A DNA stretch of 64,000 bases from Prochilodus magdalenae (GCA_024036415.1 JAMWET010000763.1:384501-448500), one strand, 5' to 3'; positions 1 through 11,621 are shown, numbered from the stretch's first letter. The notes: generated by a model not told the origin, from the sequence alone. Numbers and translations: made by a program.

Positions 1-429
1 AGAAATTGAAAACACTTGATGCTACTTTGGCCGGTTCTTATTATGTCTCCAGAGAGACAGAGAGTGAACGGACTGGACTTACTGATTTTGATTCAAGAAT
101 TCTTTAGTATTATAGATCAAAATTGCTCCCATAAATCCTTGTCACAAACAAATTTTGAATTATGAGATAGAACAGCTTCTCCTGGGTGATCATCAAAAAG
201 TTGGATACTGCACTTATAATGAGGTAGTCAAAACTAAATTGTATAAGTGGGTTTCCTGTATACACACTTTCCATATATTACTAGGAGTGTGAGAAACCAG
301 TTGGGAAAACTGCTTTGGTTACTTCGCCTGTTGCGATATTGTAACTGTACTTTTAATTTAAAAAATTAAGATTTCTCATTTCAGAGTTGGATATGTATGT
401 TTGTGAGGTATTTATAACATCAAGTTTAT
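1..429. other. AT-rich sequence with no recognised feature
   Basis: No gene, RNA or named repeat is seen. The phrase ttcagagttggatatg near 381 recurs in similar form near 537, so its end belongs to an old local duplication around the first minisatellite-like units. Confidence 0.4.
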
Positions 430-560
430 TAAAGGAAAAACGAATAGGATTTGTCATGTTGTGTTCCTTACAGGCAGAATTAGTAGGATTTATGGATTTT
501 AAAGGAAGAATGAACTGGATATATCACAATGTTATTTCAGAGTTGAATATGTTTCTTTAT
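430..560. repeat. Diverged outlying units of the 39-bp minisatellite
   Basis: The words ggatttgtcatgttgtgttc, cttacaggcagaat and gtaggattta match the main array at 1957-2790 but spacing and sequence have drifted. They appear to be old outliers of the same tandem array, before the recently homogenised part. Confidence 0.5.
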
Positions 561-904
561 ATAGCATCATATAAAACATTAGCAAACAATAGTTAGGCTA
601 TTATTTTTGGTTAGTTGTTTTGTCTCTAGTATCTATGAACACCCTAATAAGTGGGCTATTCGCTAGTTTAGCTAATAGTAACTTCCAAAAACATATGGCT
701 TGCTTATGGCATGCCATGTCCTGTGGATTTTAACCCATGTTCGTTTGTTGTTGTTGAGCCCCTCTATCCTCTCCTTATCTGACAGTATCATGTTTAGTCA
801 TGCTGAACACCTCTTCGGGAAGAATTAAGGGAGGCAAGTTGTACTTGAGAGTCAAACCTTTTACTCCCATGAACAGTGAAAATCAGCAGGCCACAAGAGA
901 CAGG
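561..904. other. Unassigned spacer between minisatellite pieces
   Basis: Ordinary AT-rich sequence. No open frame, RNA gene or repeat is recognised here. Confidence 0.4.
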
Positions 905-1069
905 CATTGTCACATTCTTTTATAGCAGAATGAACAGTATTTGTTCCTTACAGGCCGAGGAGTGAGTGTATATAAGGACATGTTATGTTCCTTATAGGCA
1001 GAAAGAGTAAGATTTGTCATGTTATGTTCCTTTATTGGCAGAATGAGTAAGATTTGTTATGGTATTTTC
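905..1069. repeat. Left arm of the 39-bp minisatellite, cut by a transposon
   Basis: Three to four diverged units carry the core ttccttacagg or ttccttatagg and gtaagatttgtcatg. The array stops inside a unit at 1069, where the hAT-like element begins, and resumes at 1957 after it. Joining the two sides at the 8-bp duplication gives one ordinary repeat unit, so the array existed before the insertion. Confidence 0.7.
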
Positions 1070-1956
1070 AAGGGCTGCCCTCTAGAAGTTGACGAGTCGA
1101 ATTGTTAGTTGGCGACCCTTTAAGTCCGACCCTTTAAGACCGCCTGACAACAGTGACTTTTTTTTTCTTCCGTAAAACAGACTAAAGCTTACAAAAATGC
1201 ACAAGAACTTTAAGAATGTAAAAGACATTTTAATAATGATTAAAGGGGAATAATAAATATATATGTAATTTCGATGTCTCAGAGAAAGCCTGGAGAAGGT
1301 TTTGAAGAGAATCTGAACAAATGAAACCGATTTCTGCTCTTCACTTAGTCAGACATCCAACACTGCTCCAAATGAGTGAGCTGACTTTCATTTTAGACAT
1401 AATGGGTGTTTGCGTGAAGGAACAACAGAGCAAAGATGCTTGTTTTATTATAATTCCATTATTTTAGAACCTAAATTACAGATATTTATATTTATTCATC
1501 TACAGCTAAGATTATTTTTATTTAAGGATAAGTACAGTCACTTAATATGCCTCCCGATAAACGAGATATCATTATTACAGCGCAGGGAATATAATGATTA
1601 AACTGATCACTGACTAAATGATTTCAGGTTTACCGTTCTTCTTTTCATCAAAAATTATTTAAATATTTACTAATTTGGTTTTATAGCAGTTCATTATTTA
1701 TGAGAGATGAAAGGCGAAGGGTCCTCCTACTGAAGAAGCTGTTAGGAGTAAAATTAAAAAGACTATAAGCTATAAGCGCTAATGTTTAGCATAAATACGA
1801 GCTGCTGCCCGACGCTATACTCTGAAATGTATGCAAATTGATTTACTGGTTACTAGATAATGTACATGGAGAAAAAAACGTGAACGAATAGTCGAATCGT
1901 CGACCAGGACGGGCAAATCCGATTCGACTGACAAAATTCTGACGGGTACAGCCCTA
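1070..1956. mobile_element. Non-autonomous hAT-like DNA transposon, 887 bp
   Basis: The element begins aagggctg and ends cagcccta, giving terminal inverted repeats that share agggctg. It is flanked by a perfect 8-bp direct repeat, gtattttc, at 1062-1069 and 1957-1964. Eight-base target duplications and short TIRs of this kind are the hallmark of the hAT superfamily. Subterminal gtcgaat/attcgac words occur near both ends, as expected for transposase-binding clusters. The interior is AT-rich and has no transposase frame, so it would depend on an enzyme from elsewhere. It sits inside a minisatellite unit and splits that array. Confidence 0.75.
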
Positions 1957-2795
1957 GTATTTTCCTTACAGGCTAAATGAGTAGGATTTGTCATGTTATG
2001 TTCCTTATATACAGAATAAGTAATATTTGTCATGTTATGTTGCTTACAGGTAAAATGCGTGGGATTTGTCATGTTATGTTCCTTATAAGCAGCACAGTGG
2101 GATTTGTCAGGGTATGTTCCTTACAGGCAGAATGAGTAGGATTTGTCAGGGCATGTTCCTTACAGGCAGAATGAGTAGGATTTGTCAGGGTATGTTCCTT
2201 ACAGGCAGAATGAGTAGGATTTGACAGGGTATGTTCCTTACAGGCAGAATGAGTAGGATTTGTCAGGGTACGTTCCTTACAGGCAGAATGAGTAGGATTT
2301 GTCAGGGCATGTTCCTTACAGGCAGAATGAGTAGGATTTGTCAGGGCATGTTCCTTACAGGCAGAATGAGTAGGATTTGTCAGGGTATGTTCCTTACAGG
2401 CAGAATGAGTAGGATTTGTCAGGGTATGTTCCTTACAGGCTGAATGTGTGGGACTTGTCATGTTATGTTCCTTACAGGCTGAATGTGTGGGACTTGTCAT
2501 GTTATGTTCCTTACAGGCTGAATGTGTGGGACTTGTCATGTTATGTTCCTTACAGGCTGAATGTGTGGGACTTGTCATGTTATGTTGCTTACAGGCTGAA
2601 TGTGTGGGACTTGTCATGTTATGTTGCTTACAGGCTGAATGTGTGGGACTTGTCATGTTATATTGCTTACAGGCTGAATGTGTGGGACTTGTCATGTTAT
2701 GTTCCTTATAGGAAAAATGTGTAGGATTTGTCATGTTATGTTCCGTAAAGGCAGAATGGTTTGGATTTGTCACTTCAAGTTCTCCAAAGTTAGAT
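1957..2795. repeat. 39-bp minisatellite, about 21 units, two homogenised variants
   Basis: The period is 39 bp. Units at about 2090-2440 contain ggcagaatgagtaggatttg followed by tcagg. Units at about 2440-2700 contain ggctgaatgtgtgggacttg followed by tcatg. Both share tatgttccttacagg. Units at each edge are more diverged. Because 39 is divisible by three, every frame without a stop in one unit stays open through the array; the resulting 13-residue repeat peptides on both strands are by-products and not evidence of a gene. Each unit also carries tgttccttacag, which resembles a vertebrate 3' splice site. Confidence 0.9.
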
Positions 2796-4811
2796 TTAAT
2801 GGTTGCTGTTTAAATGCCTCCTTCAACATTGAAGAGGGAGTGCAGCAGTGGTCGAGCAAACTAGAGTGTGAAGTCAGGAAGTGAGAACAAAGCAGTAAAT
2901 CAGAGAAATACATTTTTACTATTCAGGATATTAAACATTCTCCAACCATTTGCAGTTGGTGTGTATGAAAGCCACACTCTTGTGCTTCTTGATGGCATAA
3001 GGCGTAATGGCATAATGGCTTAAATGTTCTATGTGACTTAAAGAGACCACTTGAGGGTCACCTTTTCAGGCTGTTTCTTTTTTCCCTCTATAGCGCTGTT
3101 ATCGCTGAAAGAGGCCTTTCCTAACTTTGCTGTTTGAAATCTAATTGAGGACTGAGAGGATGTTCTCCGTTGTCCACATATAATGCAAAGCCATTAAAAG
3201 TATTGATCCCCAAATGCTCCTCTGGCCTTTATCAACACTTTACCTTGAGTCTGCTGTAGCACCTCTATCAATAACCAGGCACAATAGACCTACAGAAAGG
3301 CACTGAAACATTAGACATGAGAGACAGTGCTTGGAGGGCTCTGCTAATTGCTGTAGGTTGTTCTCGTTTTAAAGAAAAAAGGATGTGGCAGGAAAAACCT
3401 CTTACATGTCTGCTTTGAACAGGTCCCCGCAAAAAGCCTTTATAACCCTATATAACCTATGCTTTCAGCTTTCCTTCATCTCCCTCTCTCTGTATCTTAT
3501 TCTAGTTCTCTTATTTTCTTCCTTTCTTTCTCTCACTTAGCTCACTCCATCATCATTCTTGTCATTCTCCAAGTTGCTTCTTCAGCTTACAACTTCTTGT
3601 CCAAAGGTTGGTGCCCCATTTAGCCAAGGCTATCGTGACTGCAGCCAAATTCCCTCATTACCTTGAAGTTATCCCTGCATCATTGGCCTGGCTAGGGCCC
3701 CATTCTACAGTTTTGTGGGTGGCACGCTACTTACAAGGATCTGTGACATTCCGCCCAGAGCAGCGTGCAGGCCCTGTTTTCCTTGCGCTCAATGCTAATC
3801 TGACTTTGGTCAGGAAATGGGCGGACCTCGTTGTGACTGTCACTGCAATAACAGTTCCCCAGGAGAAAACAATCACAGTCAAGAGCTCAAATCCAAGGCC
3901 CAGTAGGGCCACTCGGCAGGCAGAGAGTGTTTTCCACTGATGGAGGGTCTAATGTTACATGGAGCCAAAGATGAGACGGATTGTGCACAGCTGTCTCTTT
4001 TCTAATGGATGACACTGCACAGCACCTTGCTGACATCCAGGCACCTGATTCCATGTGCATCTGGAAATGTAGGAGATTTTTCCTGCTCAAGAACTTAAGG
4101 GGGACTTGTTAATCACTCAATTAGTTGAAATGGGCAGGACTGAGAGATACTAGTCTGAATTAACATAAAATTGGTCGTCTCTATTATACTCTTACTGGGT
4201 TGCAGAAGAAGTTGTCAATGTATCAAATGCCATAATATCATCGTTTTGCATTGCCTCTATATCTATATCCACTACAAGTTCAGCAGTTCTGTTGCCAGGG
4301 TGAGTTTGTAGTGGAGGGGATGGACACAGGCCAGAGCAGAAAAATCTTCTGCTGATGTGCACGTCCATCTAATTGTGATCTTTTTGTCACTGATGGAATT
4401 ATTTCTACAGCTTTTCTATGGCTGTGTGGGTGTACAGTGGGTTCAAGTGAGTAATCTTTCCTAATGGACGACTATGTGGCAAACAGAGGCGCAGCCAGAG
4501 TGGAACTATTATTAACTCTCCGGTGTCCCCCGTTAGGAAGACTCCCAGCATTCGTCTCCCACTATGAACACTCCTCCGCTCCCTTAGCTGCAGCTGAATG
4601 GACCGCAGACCCACAGCTCATAGAGCAGTCTGTGAAAAAACACCCTGTTCAAGGAACTGAATGACAACATTACAGATAATGGATATGAATAACCAGCAAG
4701 GAAACAAAGCAACTAATAATAATTGAAGTTTAGACATTAGCAAGTCCATGAACCCACAAAGGTGCAGCTAATTTAACAGTGATACTGAATGACGGTGTTC
4801 TAGAAGAACCT
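2796..4811. other. Unique-looking sequence, no gene recognised
   Basis: This 2-kb stretch has no supported exon. A pyrimidine-rich patch lies at about 3475-3560. The longest open frame (3608-3940, plus) begins with TTG, shows no domain and overlaps an open frame on the other strand, so it is not called. Parts of 3050-3260 and 3700-3950 are less AT-rich than their surroundings. Confidence 0.4.
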
Positions 4812-4813
4812 TA

Positions 4814-5023
4814 CAGTGGGGTGCGAAAGCTTGGGCAGCCTTGTTAATTCTCCTGATTTACCTTTATAAAGCATTGATTGTTTAGATAAAAACATTTCGT
4901 TAAATATATCATATAGGGGACAAACACAGTGATATTTGAGAAGTGAAATGAAGTTTATATGATTTACAGAAAGTGTGCAATAATTGTCTAAACAAAATTA
5001 GGCAGGTGCATAAATTTGGGCAC
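4814..5023. repeat. Left terminal inverted repeat of the Tc1-like element
   Basis: About 210 bp that pair, as reverse complement, with 6231-6437. The outermost cagtggggtg and the inner ggtgcataaatttgggcac are both mirrored at the other end. Long repeats with separate outer and inner conserved blocks fit the IR/DR transposase-binding arrangement of fish Tc1 elements. Confidence 0.9.
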
Positions 5024-5033
5024 CAAAAAAAAC

Positions 5034-6059
5034 TCAATATTTAGTAGATCCTCCTTTCGCAGAAATAACTGCCTCTAAACGCTTCCTATAGCTTCTAATG
5101 AGAGTCTGGATTGTGGCTGAAGGTATTTTAGATCATTCTTCTTTACAAAACATCTCTAGTTCATTCAGGTTTGATGGTTTCCGAGCATGGACAGCTCTCT
5201 TTAAGTGACACCACAGATTTTCAATAATATTCAGGTCTGGGGTCTGGTGAGATGGCCATTCCAGAACGTTGCACTTGTTCCTCTGCATGAATGCATTAGT
5301 AGATTTTGAGCAGTGTTTAGGGTCGTTGTCTTGTTGGAAGATCCAGCCCCGGCGCAGCTGCAGCTTTGTCACTGATTCCTGGACATTGGTTTCCAGAATC
5401 TGCTGATTTTGATTGGAATCCATGTGTCCCTCAACTTTAACAAGATTCCCAGTCCCTGTACTGGCCACACAGCCCCACAGCATGATAGAACCACCACCAA
5501 ATTGTACTGTAGGTAGCAGGTGTTTTTCCTGGAGTGCTGTGTTCTTTTTCCTCCATGCATAACGGCCCTTGTTATGCTCAAATAACTCTATTTTAGTTTC
5601 ATCAGTCCACAGCACCTTATTCCAAAATGAAGCTGGCTTGTCCAAATGTGCTTTAGCATACCTCAAGCGGCTCTGTTTGTGATGTGGCCGGAGAAAAGGC
5701 TTCCTCTGCATCACTCTCCCATACAGCATCTCCTTGTGTAAAGTGCGCCGAATAGTTGAACGATGCACAGTGACTCCATCAGCAGCAAGATCATGTTGTA
5801 GGTCTTTGGTGCTGGTCTGTGGGTTGACTCTGACTGTTCTCAGCATCCTTCACTTCTGTTTATTCGAGATTTTTCTTGGTCTGCCACTTCGAGCCTTGAC
5901 TTGAACTGTGCCTGTGGTCTTCCATTTTCTCACAATGTTTCTCACAGTGGAGACTGAAAGCTGAAATCTCTGAGATAGCTTTCTGTATCCTTCCCCTAAA
6001 CCATGATGGTGAACAATCTTTGTTTTCAGGTCATTTGAAAGTTGTTTTGAGACTCCCAT
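5034..6059 (-). pseudogene. Tc1-like transposase, 341 codons with two internal TGA stops
   Basis: The frame runs in one register from the ATG at 6059 to the TGA at 5034-5036, 341 codons, the usual Tc1 transposase length. In order: an N-terminal paired-like helix-turn-helix DNA-binding region (MGVSKQLSNDLKTKIV..., residues about 1-60) with a GRPRKI AT-hook-like motif (about 61-66), a second DNA-binding half, then the catalytic DDE core with WTDETKIELF (first D), QQDNDPKH (second D) and DLNIIENLW (third acidic residue, E). The usual proline of DLNPIENLW is isoleucine here. Codon 70 (5850-5852) and codon 309 (5133-5135) are TGA; the second replaces what is normally tryptophan just before the C-terminal segment ending GGSTKY. 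The enzyme would cut and paste the element at TA sites. As it stands it cannot make a full protein. Confidence 0.95.
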
Positions 6060-6230
6060 GCTGCGACTCTTCAGAGAAGATGCAAAGAGGAGAAAAACTT
6101 ACAATTGCCCCCCTTAAATACCCTTTCTCATAATTGGAGTCACCTGTGTATGGAGGTCAAGGGTCACTGAACTTACCAAACCAAATTTGAGTTCCAATAA
6201 TAAGGTTTTGAAATCAATAAAATGACAACA

Positions 6231-6437
6231 GTGCCCAAATTTATGCACCTGGCTACTTTTGTTTAACCAATTATTGCACACTTTCTGTAAATCATATAAA
6301 CTTCATTTCACTTCTCTATATTACTGTTTGTCCCCTATATGATATATTTAACGGAATTTCTTTATCCAAACAATCAATGCTTTATAAAGGTAAATCAGGA
6401 AAAGTAACAACGCTGCCCAAACTTTCTCACCCCACTG
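6231..6437. repeat. Right terminal inverted repeat of the Tc1-like element
   Basis: About 207 bp complementary to 4814-5023, from gtgcccaaatttatgcacc to the terminal ccccactg. A few mismatches and small indels separate the arms. Confidence 0.9.
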
Positions 6438-6885
6438 TATTTACCATATGGCCCAATCTGCTATGACACCTATGTAGATGTTCTGTCATGATTTGCAATC
6501 TGCATGAACTTTTAACCTGTTTTTTTTTTTTGTTTGGTAATTCTGCCTGCACTAATACTAAGCTTGTATTTGTGGGTAATCTGCCAGATCTCTAACAGAG
6601 TTTTGATGTTGTTCGTTGGTCTATCTCATGGATCTGGTGCCTCTGTTTAACCTAATTACACCTCATGTGTTGTAAGCAATACTTCAAAAAACCTTGACTT
6701 CGCATGACATCTGATAAACGGCATCTTCATCTCTAAAATATGTGTAAAATATGCATAATGCTGCATCACTGTTTTATGAAGTATGTGCACATTTGGAATG
6801 TAAATTACAAATGACAAGTTTAAGGGCTATATATATATTGCGCTGGTACGAGAGGATCAGATAGTTTTTTTAAATACCACCCACT
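6438..6885. other. AT-rich spacer, no feature seen
   Basis: Contains a T-run near 6521-6531 and ordinary AT-rich sequence. No gene or RNA is recognised. Confidence 0.4.
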
Positions 6886-7245
6886 GTCCACTCTATTAGA
6901 CATTCCTACCTTTTAGGTCCACCTTATAAATGTAAAGTCAGAGACATTAGCTCTTCTATTACTGCACTGTTTGTGTGGCCATCTTCATCAGTAGTCACAG
7001 GACACTGCCCACAAGATGCTGTTGGCTGGATCGGTTTTGTCTGATGGATTATTCACAGTCCTGTAGCAATGCTGAGGTGTTTAAACACTCCAGAAGCACG
7101 ACTGTGTCTGAGCCACTAGCAACAGCACAACACACACTAACACACCACATCAGTGTCATTTCAGTGCAGGGAATAATCCACTACCCTAACAATGCCTGCT
7201 CTGTAGTGCTCTTGTGGGGTCCCGGAGGAACAGGATTCAATGAGT
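6886..7245. mobile_element. Fragment of an interspersed DNA-type repeat (ccactctattaga end)
   Basis: The left end, gtccactctattagacattc, resembles the ggccactttattagaa terminus of the element at 27900-28201. The interior (cacaggacactgcccacaag, cacactaacacaccacatca, aatgcctgctctgtagtg) matches, from memory, an interspersed repeat common in teleost genomes. No matching right end is visible, so this copy looks truncated. The family name is not known to me. Confidence 0.5.
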
Positions 7246-8760
7246 TCTTGTAGGTAGGTTCAAGGGTACGTCTCCCACCACACTCTTCCTCATGTCAGAG
7301 GGCAGTAGCATGAACCATAGGGCAAACAATGATTCATGTGAATTATGAATGACTGAATGGTTGGTAAAAAAGTGCAAAATGGAAAACAAGCTGTCTGAGA
7401 TCTAATCACATTTGTGTTTGACATTTGAAGGCTCAGGAGCACTAATGTTTTGTCATCATATTAAATACCTGGCTAACTACTGGATTATGCTACTAAAATG
7501 GAGCTCACACAACCTCCCGTAATGAATCGGCAGATTTAGCAGCCTGTATAGTCTGTTGACATATCGACCACAGCATTGGAAAACGTAGTAATCAACACTG
7601 GTACAACATCTTTCCAACAAAAAATTATAGTTATTTTTAGCCAATTATTTCATAAGGTTTATCATATACACGCATACCAGTGGTGTGTGCAATCATGAGA
7701 GGTCTCATGAGAGTTCCTGCATTCGTTTGCTGTGCACCCACATCTCTGGAAAGTTGCTTTAGAACAATAAATCAGGGGGAATTGAATTACTGTGATACAC
7801 AGCACGCTAGTTCACACTAATGGTGCATATGGGAACTTACAGTGTGCCACATTTCTTCGTTTTGCAGATTTTCAATGCAAATGGTTGGACATCAAGCGTA
7901 ATTACTGAACAGGAAAGCAAACCAGTAAGCTCCTGTTTTGAAGGCTATGAGCAGACTGCTAACCCACACAGGAAATTAAAACTAAGTACAGGCATTAGCT
8001 GTTAGAGACAAGCTTGCAGTTCATTGTTTGCTCCTCCGTGCGTAGCCTGAGCCCACACATCATCCCCCCCAGTCGAAAAGGCAACTCCTTCAGTGGATAT
8101 ATCGGCACTGCCAAACTTGCAAAAAGAGGCGTTAGATCACGTACAGTAATTGCTCTCATCTTATGACTCCATATATATCTTTGGCATTTATGGTGATATT
8201 AAAGCATAATTATCTTTGCTTAATATATCTGGAGATATGCTTTATTTCCTTAGTAAATTACATTTCAAGTGTGGGCGCACTATACAACTGCGGATTTAAT
8301 TCCACAAGGTCATCGTTTATGCAACAAGGAAAATCTCCGCTAGGGCCCAGCAAACTAAGCTGCTTTTAGGAAGTGTGATTATATGCAATACAACATAAAA
8401 GGTATTAAGAAGCCCTTGACTTGGAACGTGGCCTTCAGAGCTCATTTTATGGCTGCTAATTGTGTGTACTGATTTCACATTCTGATGGATGATCCAGCGT
8501 TTTCTATCAGCTTGCCGAATAGCGAGTGACCTCTGAAGTGCTGCTGCAAGCCTCCAGTCAGAGGCAAAGCTGTAAATGGGACGTAACAGTATCATAATTG
8601 CTTTGTTTCAGCTCTCTGTGCCATAGTGCTCAGTTTTTGTTATCTAAAAAAAAAGCTAACAGCACTTGCAAGGTGAGCGTTTAAGAGGTGAAAGCGCCAT
8701 TATGGAAGGTTAATGCTAACATCAGTGGATATTCTGACCTGTAGTCTCTCACACGGCTCT

Positions 8761-8764
<4 letters not shown>
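7246..8764. other. Unassigned sequence, no gene seen
   Basis: No exon, RNA or repeat is supported. The block 8030-8600 is somewhat richer in GC and free of simple repeats. Confidence 0.4.

Positions 8765-8798
<34 letters not shown>
8765..8798. repeat. (TG)n microsatellite
   Basis: About 16 uninterrupted TG units. Confidence 0.95.
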
Positions 8799-9039
8799 AC
8801 GTCTTGTGTACTTAAGGAAGTGTGAAGATTAATGTGTCGTGTTTGCCGCCTGACGGCTGCGGGTTCTCTGTGTTGTTGCAAGCGCATAGACTTTCAAAGA
8901 GAGTTCATGGGGACCAACCAAACATTAAAATTTTCCTTTTTTTCTTTCATCCCAGGAACGTCAGGAACCCAAAACAGCCTAAATACATAGCTAAGGAACT
9001 TGAACTTGAATGGGAATTCCACTGGCTATCGTTTATTTT

Positions 9040-9348
9040 CAGTGGTGGTGATATTAACCTGACATCCACCTCTGAAAGCTCCCTGACAGGAAGTTATTGC
9101 ATGAAATAATTATGAATGCTGTCTGATGTTTGAAACATTGTTATATGCTAGTTTTGAAGTAAGATGTAGACCATATATATCCACTGATGGTAGAGGGACA
9201 CATGCAGGGAACTGTGAAGCAATTTAGTCCCAATAGAAAACACTTTTTTTCAGATTTTCCCACAATTTTACCATAATCAATATTTCAGACTCAATAAATA
9301 AAAATGTCTGTTTTTGCATTGCAGGTACCACAGCTATCTCAACAACTG
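9040..9348 (+). mobile_element. 308-bp inverted-repeat element, copy 1
   Basis: It starts cagtggtggtgatatta and ends ctatctcaacaactg, a decayed form of the ctatcaccaccactg end seen in copy 3. The interior shares the words ccactgatgg...gggacacatgcaggg and tagtccc...agaaaac, and the right part shares ttgcattgcag with other copies. Its length of about 309 bp matches copy 3 (308 bp). No coding potential: a MITE-type non-autonomous element. Confidence 0.7.
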
Positions 9349-9779
9349 AATTATGTTGACATTTTGATTTGAGATTTCTATTTAAGTTCAGCATCAAACT
9401 TTTTACTCTCTAATAGCATCTCCAGCAGTTGAGGGCAGTAACAATGCTATATTTCACCCAGTCATTAAAGTAAAGACAAAACTTGCAATGAGAACGGCAG
9501 TGGTAGTAAGTAAGATCTGTAGAGTGCCACTGGGAAGCACTTCATTGAAATACATCAAATTCTGATCATCTGGATGGTGACTGGATGGTAATTCTCTTAT
9601 ATAAAACTCTTTGGAATACCAAACCAACAGTTCAGCACAGGCAGCTCTATGGTAGGTAAAACTGCTATAATATAATATTGTATTTGTTAGCATTTATTGT
9701 AATTTAAATACTACACTAAAAATACTTAACAGAGCAATGTTAGGGTCAGTAGTCAAGTACCTTGGTCTTTGGTAAGCTG
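9349..9779. other. AT-rich spacer
   Basis: A 79-codon minus-strand frame (9454-9693) ends in a hydrophobic stretch but has no splice signals or recognised domain, so it is not called. Nothing else is seen. Confidence 0.35.
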
Positions 9780-10137
9780 TTACCCACTTAGTCACTCATT
9801 TTATAAAACCGCCTTATTCTTCTGGGTTGTGGGAGTAGCTGGAGTCTATCCCAGCATTCACTGGGCAAAAGGCAGGAAGCACCCTGGACAGGCCGCCAGT
9901 CCGTCACAGGGCAGACATAGACATTAACACGCACACTCACATCAAGGGGCAGTTTAGCATATCCAACTCATCAGACTGCGAGAGGAAGCTGGAGCACCCG
10001 AGGGAAACCTACACCCAGACCGAAAGAAAATGCAAACTCTAAAAGGGAAGAACCCCAGACACCACAGCCAAGAGTCAAACAGAGACCCCTCTTGCTGTGA
10101 GACAATGCTACCCACCGTGCCACTGTGCCACCCAGTA
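9780..10137 (-). repeat. tRNA-like SINE-type interspersed repeat
   Basis: Read on the minus strand from 10137, the sequence starts with a tRNA-like promoter: tggcacggtgggtagcattg (box A-like), then tctcacagcaagagg and gtttgactcttgg (box B-like). It continues through gagtttgcattttc, tttccctcgggtgctccagc, ctggcggcctgtccagggtg and tgctgggatagactccagc. This order of words matches a repeat very widespread in fish genomes. It is diverged from a typical copy, so probably old. No coding content. Confidence 0.75.
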
Positions 10138-10895
10138 AGCTGTTAGCATAGTACTTGGTCAGATAAACTGAAACGTGCTATTTAAAAAAAAAAAAAAAAA
10201 ATACACTTGTATGTTTTAAAATCTCTGGTGGACTACTACAGGTCTTTAGTCTGTTAGCACAACTGCTAAGGACACTACAGGGGTGTACACACTCATACAG
10301 ACACAGTCTGGGCCAGACTTCACGTACACACAATGGTAGCGTCACTTAGATGAATTAGCATGGCCAAGCTGGGAATGAAAAACATGGCATTCATCAAAGC
10401 AAGGAGCGAGATGGCTCTTTAGTGCTTCCACAGCTGCTGGAGCCTGGGAATGTGTGTGAGGGTGCATTATCTAACTATCAGCACACACTCTATAGAGTTA
10501 CTCAGCACGGCCATGCTTGTGACCGTAAGGCATGGAGCGTGACACATCAAATGGAGTTTGAGACAGACTGGGGCTGTGTAGTTAGAGCAGGGGGTCAGAC
10601 GGTTCGCTCTGAGTGCCACAGAGACTCATACCAGTGTGGGCTTTTATTATACTGAACAAGCAGCTATACGGATGTGAGTGACAGCAAAATGTTTTTACTA
10701 GATGTATAGATGCTGATTTCTCACAGCGGGCATATAGATAGGCTTTAGCACACCTGCACACACATTTATGACATCATTTAGTAGTATGACATCATTCAAA
10801 CACACACACACATACACAAAATAAACTAGTTTTCATATCTTTTAAGAACCCTGTCAATCTACATAACTTTTTTATCTTTAAAAATGTAAACAAGT
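10138..10895. other. Unassigned spacer with A-run and CA tract
   Basis: An A-run lies at about 10184-10201 and a short CA tract at about 10800-10815. No gene is seen. Confidence 0.4.
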
Positions 10896-11206
<311 letters not shown>

Positions 11207-11620
11207 TAATCATTCTGATAACGTAACATTCAGAGGCTTATCGCTTATGCAAACGTCTTTCACTGCCAAATAAACTGCATTAAAATCTCATCGCCAGCTT
11301 CCTCCTGATACGGTGAACCTCGAGCTTCATTTTCCTCCATAATGCATCCAAAAGACAAGAAGTTCAGCATTTTCAACAAACTCTGCATCAGGTTACATCT
11401 GCCTCGCACAACTAATTCAGAAATGTGCTCAGGGACTGAGGTGCAGCACTCTGAGCCTTTCAGGAGTCGTGTTTGTCACCATCCCTGTCCCGCCCCAGAT
11501 TAATGAAGCTCTGAAATGGAAACCATCACTTGCCAAATCACAACCTGCGCTGCTTAATGTGTTTAGCTTAATGAGCTCGGGGAGAGACAACAAACAGCCA
11601 GTGAGCACAAGAGGCAAAAA
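11207..11620. other. Repeat-free block, possible conserved non-coding element
   Basis: Mixed-composition sequence without stop-free frames but with motifs common in developmental enhancers (attaatgaagctctg, gcttaatgagctc, aactaattcag). It contrasts with the microsatellites on each side. This is a composition-based suspicion only. Confidence 0.2.
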
Positions 11621-11621
11621 G

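Larger units (their letters stand above)
4814..6437 (-). mobile_element. Tc1-like DNA transposon, 1,624 bp, nearly complete
   Basis: The ends are cagtggggtgcgaaag at 4814 and the inverse ctttctcaccccactg finishing at 6437, flanked on both sides by a TA dinucleotide, the Tc1/mariner target duplication. The inverted repeats extend about 210 bp inward on each side (to about 5023 and from about 6231), an IR/DR-type layout. Between them lies one minus-strand transposase frame with the full DDE core, broken by two in-frame TGA codons. The size matches complete Tc1 elements (about 1.6 kb). The damage is light, so the insertion looks fairly recent. Confidence 0.95.

Noticed and set aside
2069..2773. 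234-codon minus frame with 13-residue repeats (and plus-strand counterparts)
   Set aside because: It is read through a 39-bp tandem repeat; since 39 is a multiple of three, several frames on both strands stay open automatically. There are no start context, splice signals or unique sequence.
3608..3940. 110-codon plus frame
   Set aside because: It starts with TTG and has no domain, no supporting splice sites and an opposite-strand open frame over the same bases.
9454..9693. 79-codon minus frame with a hydrophobic C-terminus
   Set aside because: A faint resemblance to a transporter segment did not hold over more than a few residues, and no splice sites were found.
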